From Betaproteobacteria bacterium (GTDB lineage: Bacteria; Pseudomonadota; Gammaproteobacteria; Burkholderiales; Burkholderiaceae_D), in the NCBI GenBank assembly GCA_015655165.1, contig JAATFN010000192.1, positions 1 through 5,386 on the forward strand: DNA of 5,386 bases, read 5' to 3'. Of the stretch, positions 1 to 5,386 are shown in pieces. The translations under genes and the position numbers were made by a program. The notes beneath the pieces were generated by a model, which saw only the letters and a program-made list of their open reading frames with translations, had not been told where the DNA came from and did no database searches. Every line of letters starts with the position of its first letter. Position 1 is the first letter of the stretch.

Positions 1-71
1 ATGGGCCGTTCGGCCGCTACTTCGCCTTCCGTGATCCGTTCGGCTACACGATCACCGTCCATACAAAATGA
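1..71 (+). CDS. VOC-superfamily (glyoxalase/bleomycin-resistance fold) protein, C-terminal fragment
   Basis: Only the last 22 codons are inside the window, read in frame from base 3 to the TGA at 69-71; the gene begins before base 1. The tail contains GRYFAFRDPFGYTITV, which matches the closing beta-strand pattern of VOC proteins (R-x-F-x-x-x-DP-x-G-x-x-I-x-[VIL]). In metal-dependent members this strand usually carries a glutamate just after the Ile (as in DPDGYxIE); here a threonine sits there, so this member may lack that metal ligand. The TGA overlaps the ATG of the next gene (ATGA, 68-71), which suggests translational coupling. Substrate and exact subfamily cannot be told from this fragment. 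Third positions are rich in G and C, as in the following gene. An open frame also begins with ATG at base 1, but its product has no recognisable pattern and I regard it as a shadow. Confidence 0.72.
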   Translation, partial: GPFGRYFAFRDPFGYTITVHTK

Positions 72-508
72 CCGGCAACCGCTACTGGATTGGCGTTGCC
101 AGCCGCGAGCATGTCAAGATCGCGAAGGTCGGTGGCTTCTGCCAGTTTTGCCATGGCAAGGAGCCGCCGGTCCGGCGTCTGGCCGAAGGTGATGGGCTCG
201 TATATTATTCGCCGCGTGAAGGCATGGGCACGGGCGCTGCAGTTCGTAGCTTTACTGCGATCGGGCGAGTTCAGCCGGGTAAGACATACCAGGCCGAACA
301 GTCCGCATGTTTTATCCCATCGCGCAGGGATGTTGATTACTGGTCGGCCATAGATGCGCCAATAGCGCCATTGCTTGGGATGCTGTCGTTCACAGCAGGC
401 AACGCCAATTGGGGCTGGCGCATGCGGCAGGGGTTCTTTGAGATTAGTCAGGCAGACTTCATGATGATCGCACAGGCAATGAAGGCACAAGAAGCAACGT
501 GTGAATAA
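68..508 (+). CDS. EVE domain-containing protein (UPF0310 family)
   Basis: This 146-residue protein is one EVE domain (PUA-like superfamily, related to YTH and ASCH folds). The family pattern is visible throughout: YWIGVASREHV at residues 6-16, GGFCQFCHGK at 22-31, the GDGLVYYSPR turn near 41-50, FTAIGRV near 62-68, a C-x-x-P-S-RRDVDYW segment near 80-92, PLLGMLSF near 101-108, NWGW near 113-116 and FEIS near 123-126. EVE domains are known or proposed to bind modified bases in nucleic acid and also occur fused to McrBC-type restriction proteins; for stand-alone members like this the ligand is not established. Length is normal for a single-domain member and it looks intact. There is no clear Shine-Dalgarno before the ATG; the overlap with the upstream VOC stop codon suggests coupled translation. 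It is convergent with the patatin gene. GC is about 58%, well above the minus-strand genes. Confidence 0.92.
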   Translation: MTGNRYWIGVASREHVKIAKVGGFCQFCHGKEPPVRRLAEGDGLVYYSPREGMGTGAAVRSFTAIGRVQPGKTYQAEQSACFIPSRRDVDYWSAIDAPIAPLLGMLSFTAGNANWGWRMRQGFFEISQADFMMIAQAMKAQEATCE

Positions 509-509
509 G

Positions 510-630
510 GCCATGATGCGTGAGGCATGGCAGATATCATTCGAACACCTCGTGATCTATACGTGACCTCGCCCCACTACCCAAGGCTTTTTACCACTTG
601 GGCATCCTTCGGCGAAGTGCCAAGTTGGCG
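510..630. other. Convergent intergenic spacer between EVE and patatin genes
   Basis: The spacer separates the plus-strand EVE stop from the minus-strand patatin stop. Two inverted repeats are visible: GCCATG (510-515) with CATGGC (526-531), a 6-bp stem with a 10-base loop just after the EVE stop, and a longer one described separately at 596-625. Neither is followed by a clear run of T in the direction of transcription, so neither is a textbook intrinsic terminator. I see no convincing gene here; a short open frame starting at 527 runs on into antisense of the patatin gene and has no family pattern. This is also where base composition changes. Confidence 0.5.
596..625. repeat. Bulged inverted repeat at the end of the patatin gene
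   Basis: ACTTGG (596-601), CA (603-604) and CTTC (607-610) pair with GAAG (614-617), TG (618-619) and CCAAGT (620-625). This gives 12 base pairs with small bulges on the left arm (602 and 605-606) and a three-base loop. It ends five bases beyond the patatin stop codon. It may slow or end transcription from either converging gene, but no T-tract follows on either strand, so the terminator role is inference. The left arm could instead pair with CCCAAG at 580-585, giving two mutually exclusive hairpins. Confidence 0.4.
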
Positions 631-1809
631 TCATTGTGAACCAAAAAAAGCCAGTACTTCATCACGTACAGCCCATGTGTCACGCTCACCCAGACTGATT
701 AATTCCTTGGTAAACCCTTTTTCAAACAGTAAATAAGAGGCTAAAGCAGCGCCTCGGGCTTCTGTCGCACCGATGCCTCCCAACATAATACGGATTGGTG
801 CCGGTAAATACTTCACACGTCTGCTGGCAATTTCATCAATCCGCTCGGAGGGTGAGATCACCAACGTTTTTATCGTACGCAACTTGGTTTGCATCTGTTG
901 TTCCGGTGTTAATAGCGACAAGGTCTGATTAACCCGTTGTGTGCGTTCGATGTCAGCTGCCAGACCATCCAGAAAGATACTGGACAAGGCATGACCGGCA
1001 ATTTGTGCCAAACTCGGATATTGGGCAAATTGGGTAATTGGCTGCTCTGACTTACCCCCTGCTCGCCCTGCTCCCACAATCAGAATTTTAGTGGCGCCCA
1101 AATGAATCGCAGGCGAGATCGGTGCGATCTGGCGCATTGAACCATCCCCGAAAAACTCGCGCCTGCCCTCATAAAACATGGGGGTGGCCGGAAAGATAAA
1201 GGGAATGGCCGATGACGCCAGTAAATGCTCAACACCAATCTGATCAGGAATCGTTTCTCTTTGCGCACGTTTACTCGGCGGGATTTCTTTACCACTCTGG
1301 TAAAAGGTCAAATGCCTGCCGCTACTGTAAGAAGAAGCCGTGACTGCCAGTGCGTGCAGCTTGCCGCTACTTAACACACTGTCCAGTCTGGGTAGATCAA
1401 GCATTCTGTGGAGTAATGCCACAAGCGGCATATTGTCGAGAAAGGAAGCCGGTGGATGGGCTTTCAAGCGACGCATGAACCAGCCCAACGTCAACATGGA
1501 AAGCCATCTGGCACCAGAACCTACTATCCCTAACGTATCGGCGCGATAGACCTGGTCAACCGTAAAATTGGCCCAGACATCGACTAACATCCTTACAGAT
1601 TCAGCGAAATGGTCTGCCCGACATGCCAATGCTGTGGCATTAATCGCACCAGCTGAAGTGCCGCAAATAATCGGAAACGGGTTATCTCCGGCAGGAAAAC
1701 CGGCATCAGAGAGGATTTGGCGCAACGCGTTCAACACACCGACCTGGTATGCCGCACGTGCACCACCACCAGTTAAAATCAGACCTGTTTTACTCTCGGT
1801 GATGTCCAT
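631..1809 (-). CDS. Patatin-like phospholipase family protein
   Basis: This 392-residue predicted serine acyl hydrolase probably cleaves acyl chains from phospholipids. The patatin catalytic parts are in order: the glycine-rich oxyanion-hole motif TGGGARAAYQVGVL near residues 13-26, the nucleophile elbow GTSAG at 50-54 (Ser52) and the dyad aspartate in FFGDGS (Asp223). The last motif reads DGS where the family usually has DGG or DGA. SSAIPFIFPA before the aspartate is also typical. I see no signal peptide, so a cytoplasmic or inner-membrane-associated location is likely. The ATG at 1809 is chosen; a TTG directly before it (1812) would add one residue. Neither has a good Shine-Dalgarno, but the glycine-rich loop lies so close to the N-terminus that a later start is unlikely. 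A terminator separates it from adk, so it probably has its own promoter, though I could not identify a clear one. The physiological substrate is unknown. Confidence 0.92.
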   Translation of the reverse strand: MDITESKTGLILTGGGARAAYQVGVLNALRQILSDAGFPAGDNPFPIICGTSAGAINATALACRADHFAESVRMLVDVWANFTVDQVYRADTLGIVGSGARWLSMLTLGWFMRRLKAHPPASFLDNMPLVALLHRMLDLPRLDSVLSSGKLHALAVTASSYSSGRHLTFYQSGKEIPPSKRAQRETIPDQIGVEHLLASSAIPFIFPATPMFYEGRREFFGDGSMRQIAPISPAIHLGATKILIVGAGRAGGKSEQPITQFAQYPSLAQIAGHALSSIFLDGLAADIERTQRVNQTLSLLTPEQQMQTKLRTIKTLVISPSERIDEIASRRVKYLPAPIRIMLGGIGATEARGAALASYLLFEKGFTKELISLGERDTWAVRDEVLAFFGSQ

Positions 1810-1812
1810 CAA

Positions 1813-1892
1813 TATTGACAGGATACCTAACTAGGAGATTGTAAACACGCCAGTTGTAAGCCCCCCACCCAATGGCGACCTGTATCACTGTA
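1813..1892. other. Spacer upstream of the patatin gene
   Basis: These bases lie between the adk terminator and the patatin start and should contain the patatin promoter, but no convincing -35/-10 pair stands out; TTTACAAT at 1839-1846 (minus strand) is the nearest to a -10 element and lacks a matching -35. A G-rich tract (GGGTGGGGGG on the minus strand, 1861-1870) is the most distinctive element. The word TGGGGGGCTTA within it (1857-1867) occurs again in the kdsB-adk spacer. Confidence 0.4.
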
Positions 1893-1918
1893 GAAAAGCG
1901 GACCCCAGTCCGCTTTTC
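1893..1918 (-). terminator. Probable intrinsic terminator of adk
   Basis: A perfect 11-bp inverted repeat, GAAAAGCGGAC (1893-1903) against GTCCGCTTTTC (1908-1918), has a four-base loop and starts directly after the adk stop codon. In the adk transcript the GC-rich stem AGCGGAC/GTCCGCT is followed by TTTCTA, a short and interrupted U-tract. The A/T symmetry means it could work in both directions, although no plus-strand gene leads into it. Confidence 0.85.
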
Positions 1919-2775
<857 letters not shown>

Positions 2776-3579
2776 CTACAAAGAAGAAATCACTGCCATC
2801 AATGCACTATCAGGTGGCACTTCAAAATGCCTTCTGACCCGTGCCAAGTCTTCCGGTGTATCAACACCAGCTTCCGGTATGACCGATGTGACATGCACAG
2901 CAATATCATAACCGTGCCACAACACACGCAATTGTTCTAATGCTTCAATACGTTCAATGGGCGACACCGCCAAGGTCGGGTACACTTGTAAAAACCGGTT
3001 TGCATAGGCGTATAAGCCGATATGACGCAACGGCACATATTCGGCGCGATGCACATCCGACAAAGTCGTTGTCGACTTGGCAAAACCGTCACGATGCCAG
3101 GGAATCGCGGCACGAGAAAAATACATGGCTCGCTGTTCTTTATCCAGTACAACCTGTACAACATTCGGATTAAACACGTCTTGCAATGATTCAATCGGAT
3201 GTGCGGCTGTCGCCATCGGCACACCTTGGCGAATTTGTGCAGCAGTCGCCGCAATCAAACCCGGATCGATCAAGGGCTCGTCACCTTGCACATTCACAAC
3301 AACCGCATCATCGGCCAACCCCAGATTTGCTGCGACTTCGGCAATTCTGTCTGTCCCTGACGGGTGGTCTGCACGCGTCATGGCCACTTCAACGTGATGT
3401 TGCTCGCACGCTGCATGGATAGCACGATGGTCTGTTGCCACAATCACTCGCTTGGCCCCGGACAACGCAGCACGTTCTGCAACACGCACAATCATTGGTT
3501 TACCGCCCAAATCTGCAAGAGGTTTGCCAGGTAAGCGTGTAGACGCCATGCGTGCCGGAATGATAACGATAAATGACAT
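2776..3579 (-). CDS. kdsB: 3-deoxy-manno-octulosonate cytidylyltransferase (CMP-Kdo synthetase)
   Basis: KdsB joins CTP and Kdo to give CMP-Kdo and pyrophosphate in the cytoplasm, the activated sugar used for the inner core of lipopolysaccharide. The 267-residue protein shows the nucleotide-binding N-terminus IPARMASTRLPGKPL at 7-21, ATDH at 48-51, HPSGTDRIAE at 72-81, VQGDEPLI at 97-104 with the probable metal ligand Asp100, YFSRAAIPW at 153-161, HIGLYAY at 186-192, the SPIERIEALEQLR block at 206-218, and GVDTPEDL at 238-245 with a second probable metal ligand, Asp240. It is a little longer than the E. coli enzyme (about 248 residues), mainly at the C-terminus. The ATG start fits the family N-terminus, but the bases before it have no strong Shine-Dalgarno, so initiation may depend on ribosomes arriving from the gene 35 bases upstream. 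It sits in the lpxK-Trm112-kdsB order also known from E. coli. Confidence 0.97.
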   Translation of the reverse strand: MSFIVIIPARMASTRLPGKPLADLGGKPMIVRVAERAALSGAKRVIVATDHRAIHAACEQHHVEVAMTRADHPSGTDRIAEVAANLGLADDAVVVNVQGDEPLIDPGLIAATAAQIRQGVPMATAAHPIESLQDVFNPNVVQVVLDKEQRAMYFSRAAIPWHRDGFAKSTTTLSDVHRAEYVPLRHIGLYAYANRFLQVYPTLAVSPIERIEALEQLRVLWHGYDIAVHVTSVIPEAGVDTPEDLARVRRHFEVPPDSALMAVISSL

Positions 3580-3614
3580 AAATTTCAGTTATGCTTTAGT
3601 CAAAGATGGCCAGC

Positions 3615-3800
3615 TCACGCTTCAATAGAAGTGGCTTCTTCCAGGTCGCGCGCTTCTTCTACCCACATGATAGGTATGCCGTCACGAATAGGATAGGCCA
3701 GTTTATCCACAGCACAGATTAACTCCTGTGCCTTTTTGTCATACCGTAATGCCCCTTTGCACACAGGGCAAACAAGGATATCAAGCAATCTGGAATTCAC
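3615..3800 (-). CDS. ycaR: Trm112 family protein (UPF0434, YcaR-like)
   Basis: This 61-residue protein matches the small bacterial Trm112/YcaR family: [14 protein letters not shown] at residues 5-18, a beta-hairpin with [13 protein letters not shown] at 26-38 and the signature RDGIPIM at 39-45. In eukaryotes and archaea Trm112 activates methyltransferases; the role of the short bacterial form is not settled, and its position between lpxK and kdsB is conserved in E. coli as well. Cys11, Cys14 and Cys29 are present and could hold zinc, but where a fourth ligand might sit (residue 32) there is Asp, so a complete four-cysteine site is absent. The start is GTG at 3800, inside the last codons of lpxK, with GGAG seven bases upstream. 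The 20-base overlap with lpxK implies coupled translation. The symbol follows the E. coli homologue. Confidence 0.93.
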   Translation of the reverse strand: MNSRLLDILVCPVCKGALRYDKKAQELICAVDKLAYPIRDGIPIMWVEEARDLEEATSIEA

Positions 3801-4833
3801 GCAATTTCTCCACTATCTGTTGGGTAAAGAGGCTATCAATACGTGCCGACACCGGCACCACCCAAATACGGGGATCATCTTTAATAGCGCTGATCGCTTC
3901 ACATTTTACCGCATCCTTCTCGGTAATCAGAAAGATATCTGCCGCTAATGCTTCAAATGGATTATCTGCAAAATCATAATGATCCGGCAACGGATATTCA
4001 TCGACAGACAACCCTGCAGCATGCAAGGTCGCAAAAAAACGGCCCGGGCTACCGATACCTGCCAATGCTGCAACCCGTGTTGTACTTGCAAATGCGCTCA
4101 GTGGCTTACGATTGTTTCTGTCTTTTAACTGCTCTGCCATACCACTATCTAGCTGCATGGCAAAAGTAGGCGTCGATGCCAATGTCATGGGGAGCGGTAT
4201 CGCAATAGCTTTACTGGCACCGACATTGACCACATTAAAGTCGCGCCCGCGACTGGCAAATTCACGCAATGGTCCGGCTGGCAACAACCAGCCATTGCCA
4301 TTACCACGCTGATCCGACAAGACAATCTCGATATGTCGTGCCAACGCGTAATGCTGCAGTCCATCATCTGACACGATCACATCGACTTCCGGATGCGCAG
4401 CAAGTAAGGCGCGTGCTGCTTCTACCCGCCGACGTCCGACCCAGACAGGACATTGGGTTCGTTTTGCAATCAATAAAGGCTCATCTCCGACATCCATTGA
4501 CAGTGAAGTTGCCAATACTTCAACCGGGATATCCATACGGCGCCCATAGCCTCTTGACACCACACCCGGCGTAAACCCTGCTGTACGTAGGGATTCGACC
4601 AACCAGATTGTTAGTGGTGTCTTACCGGTGCCACCCACAAAAATATTGCCGACAACAATCACCGGCACAGGTAAATGAGTTGCTTTCTTGTAGCCCGAAC
4701 GATACATCGCTTGCCGGATATTAATCACCAGTGCGGTCACAAGAGACAACGGGAACAGCAACCATGCCAGAGGGCCTCGCCGCATCCAGGTACGCGTTAG
4801 TGTTCGCTCTAATGAAGCAGATGATGAAGACAA
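3781..4833 (-). CDS. lpxK: Tetraacyldisaccharide 4'-kinase
   Basis: LpxK uses ATP to phosphorylate the 4' position of the tetraacyldisaccharide 1-phosphate, making lipid IVA at the cytoplasmic face of the inner membrane. The 350-residue protein has an N-terminal hydrophobic anchor (about 20-38, starting [12 protein letters not shown]), the P-loop [14 protein letters not shown] at 62-75 with Lys71, VSRGYGR at 92-98, the GDEP motif at 116-119, DDGLQH at 156-161, [11 protein letters not shown] at 181-191, a DHYDF motif at 284-288 and ITEKDAVK near 304-311. All the usual family blocks are present and length is normal. The start is TTG at 4833: GAGGA sits seven bases upstream and the resulting N-terminus (LERTLTRTW) fits the family; the first internal ATG, residue 17, would cut into that conserved segment. 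It follows exbD after 32 bases and its 3' end overlaps the Trm112-like gene. Confidence 0.97.
   Translation of the reverse strand: MSSSSASLERTLTRTWMRRGPLAWLLFPLSLVTALVINIRQAMYRSGYKKATHLPVPVIVVGNIFVGGTGKTPLTIWLVESLRTAGFTPGVVSRGYGRRMDIPVEVLATSLSMDVGDEPLLIAKRTQCPVWVGRRRVEAARALLAAHPEVDVIVSDDGLQHYALARHIEIVLSDQRGNGNGWLLPAGPLREFASRGRDFNVVNVGASKAIAIPLPMTLASTPTFAMQLDSGMAEQLKDRNNRKPLSAFASTTRVAALAGIGSPGRFFATLHAAGLSVDEYPLPDHYDFADNPFEALAADIFLITEKDAVKCEAISAIKDDPRIWVVPVSARIDSLFTQQIVEKLREFQIA
3808..3811 (-). promoter_or_regulatory. Ribosome binding site deciding the GTG start of the Trm112-like gene
   Basis: GGAG lies within the lpxK coding sequence, seven bases before the GTG at 3800. It supports this non-ATG start and places the whole initiation region inside the upstream gene. 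Confidence 0.75.
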
Positions 4834-4840
4834 GAGTAAT

Positions 4841-4845
4841 TCCTC
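4841..4845 (-). promoter_or_regulatory. Ribosome binding site deciding the TTG start of lpxK
   Basis: GAGGA is seven bases before the TTG at 4833 and lies in the exbD-lpxK gap. No ATG or GTG in frame is nearby, so this site is the main sequence support for the unusual TTG start. Confidence 0.78.
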
Positions 4846-4865
4846 GTTAACAAAATGACGTGTGA

Positions 4866-5288
4866 CTATTTTTTAGATGTTTGTGCTGCAAAGGTCACCC
4901 GTGACAGCCCTGAAATCTGGGCAGCTTCCAGCACATTGATCACTGTTTGATGTGCTGCTAGCGCATCAGCATTGATAATGACAACAGGTTCCTCTGCCCC
5001 GTCTTTGGCAACACGAGACAATTCACGCGCCAAGTCGGCTGGTTCACGTACGGCAATACGTACATTGTTGACGGCATATTGACCATGCGCATCGACGGCG
5101 ACGTTGATTTCATGTGGCTGTGAGGCGACTTGCTCTGTATCGGCTGTGGGCAAAGTCACCTTTAACGCTGTCAATTTACTGTATGTTGTGGTGACCATTA
5201 AAAAAATCATGATCACCAGTAATACATCGATGAATGCAATCAGATTGATCTCTGGTTCTTCACTACGGCGCCCTTTGCGGAAATTCAT
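4866..5288 (-). CDS. exbD: Biopolymer transporter ExbD (ExbD/TolR family)
   Basis: ExbD is the small partner of ExbB in the inner-membrane proton channel that drives TonB and so energises uptake through outer-membrane receptors; family members can also serve the Tol system. The 140-residue protein has a charged cytoplasmic N-terminus (FRKGRRSEEPE, residues 3-13), one membrane helix at about 14-35 carrying the essential Asp21 in AFIDVLLV, and a periplasmic domain of about 100 residues. A proline often precedes the FID motif in the family; here it is alanine (Ala18). The ATG at 5288 is preferred because GGAG lies six bases before it; the GTG immediately upstream (5291) would leave only three bases. 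It follows exbB after 11 bases, as expected for the pair. I call it ExbD rather than TolR because no tolA, tolB or pal is seen and the linkage with lpxK is typical for ExbBD in betaproteobacteria. Confidence 0.92.
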   Translation of the reverse strand: MNFRKGRRSEEPEINLIAFIDVLLVIMIFLMVTTTYSKLTALKVTLPTADTEQVASQPHEINVAVDAHGQYAVNNVRIAVREPADLARELSRVAKDGAEEPVVIINADALAAHQTVINVLEAAQISGLSRVTFAAQTSKK

Positions 5289-5294
5289 CACGGT

Positions 5295-5298
5295 CTCC
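5295..5298 (-). promoter_or_regulatory. Ribosome binding site favouring the ATG start of exbD
   Basis: GGAG is six bases from the ATG at 5288 but only three from the preceding in-frame GTG, so it favours the ATG. It lies between the exbB stop codon and exbD. Confidence 0.65.
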
Positions 5299-5299
5299 G

Positions 5300-5386
5300 T
5301 TATTGCCGTGCATGTTGGACAACATCAACAAACTTCACAGCCTGTTGCTCCATATCCACAACAAAATTTTCGACGAGGCCACGGAA
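5300..5386 (-). CDS. exbB: Biopolymer transporter ExbB (MotA/TolQ/ExbB proton channel family), C-terminal fragment
   Basis: Only the last 28 codons are in the window, ending at TAA (5300-5302); the gene continues beyond base 5386. The tail starts FRGLVENFVVDMEQQAVK and finishes with a short basic end, which fits the cytoplasmic C-terminal helix of MotA/TolQ/ExbB channel proteins. The assignment rests mainly on position: it lies 11 bases before exbD on the same strand, the usual order for the pair. The membrane helices are outside the window, so ExbB cannot be separated from TolQ by sequence here. No stop codon interrupts the visible part. Confidence 0.82.
   Translation of the reverse strand, partial: FRGLVENFVVDMEQQAVKFVDVVQHARQ

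Noticed and set aside
1..508. A defence island or mobile element around the EVE gene
   Set aside because: Although EVE domains occur in some restriction systems, no nuclease, methyltransferase, integrase, transposase or flanking repeat is visible in the window.
44..514. A 156-residue open frame on the minus strand opposite the EVE gene
   Set aside because: It is fully antisense to a gene with a strong family match, shows no family pattern of its own, and long antisense frames are expected in GC-rich coding DNA.
510..531. Terminator for the EVE gene from the GCCATG/CATGGC repeat
   Set aside because: The stem is only 6 bp, the loop is 10 bases, and no T-run follows, so I did not call it a terminator.
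596..631. Possible integron attC site after the EVE gene
   Set aside because: The inverted repeat is bulged like attC, but the GTTRRRY and RYYYAAC core boxes are not present in the right places and no integrase is visible.
527..736. A 69-residue plus-strand open frame across the EVE-patatin junction
   Set aside because: Half of it is antisense to the patatin gene, it has no ribosome binding site, and its product resembles nothing I recognise.
2937..3422. Several open frames on both strands within kdsB
   Set aside because: They are out-of-frame shadows of kdsB, whose own frame carries all the expected motifs.

Overview
The window looks like chromosomal DNA from a Gram-negative betaproteobacterium, most likely of the order Burkholderiales. 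The evidence is a minus-strand run of lipopolysaccharide and envelope genes in the order exbB, exbD, lpxK, a small Trm112/YcaR-like gene, kdsB, adk, an arrangement I associate with that group. Moderate GC (about 49% in adk) and the style of the 218-residue Adk fit an Oxalobacteraceae-like member such as Undibacterium or Oxalobacter. That family-level placement is recalled rather than searched, so it is tentative.

Right part (5386 down to 2776, minus strand): the tail of exbB, then exbD, lpxK, the Trm112-like gene and kdsB, packed with gaps of 11 to 35 bases and one 20-base overlap, so they are probably one transcript. ExbB and ExbD form the proton-driven motor that energises outer-membrane transport. 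LpxK phosphorylates the lipid A precursor and KdsB activates Kdo, the first core sugar placed on lipid A. The shared theme is building and energising the outer membrane. lpxK starts with TTG and the Trm112-like gene with GTG; a well-placed Shine-Dalgarno sequence supports each.

Middle (2775 to 1813): a 200-base spacer, probably carrying a separate adk promoter, then adk (adenylate kinase). A perfect 11-bp hairpin abuts the adk stop codon and is probably its terminator. A further minus-strand gene, 631 to 1809, encodes a patatin-like phospholipase.

Left part (1 to 508, plus strand): the last 22 codons of a VOC-superfamily (glyoxalase/bleomycin-resistance fold) gene, coupled by an ATGA overlap to a complete EVE-domain (UPF0310) gene that converges on the patatin gene. 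This segment is clearly richer in GC (about 58% against about 49% in adk). In first-40-codon samples about 78% of third positions are G or C, against about 48% for patatin and 30% for adk. It may have been acquired, or the junction may be an assembly join.

I found no RNA gene, CRISPR array, insertion sequence, integrase or recognisable defence island. The window is mostly ordinary core genome. The part most worth a second look is the VOC-EVE segment and its junction near 509 to 630.
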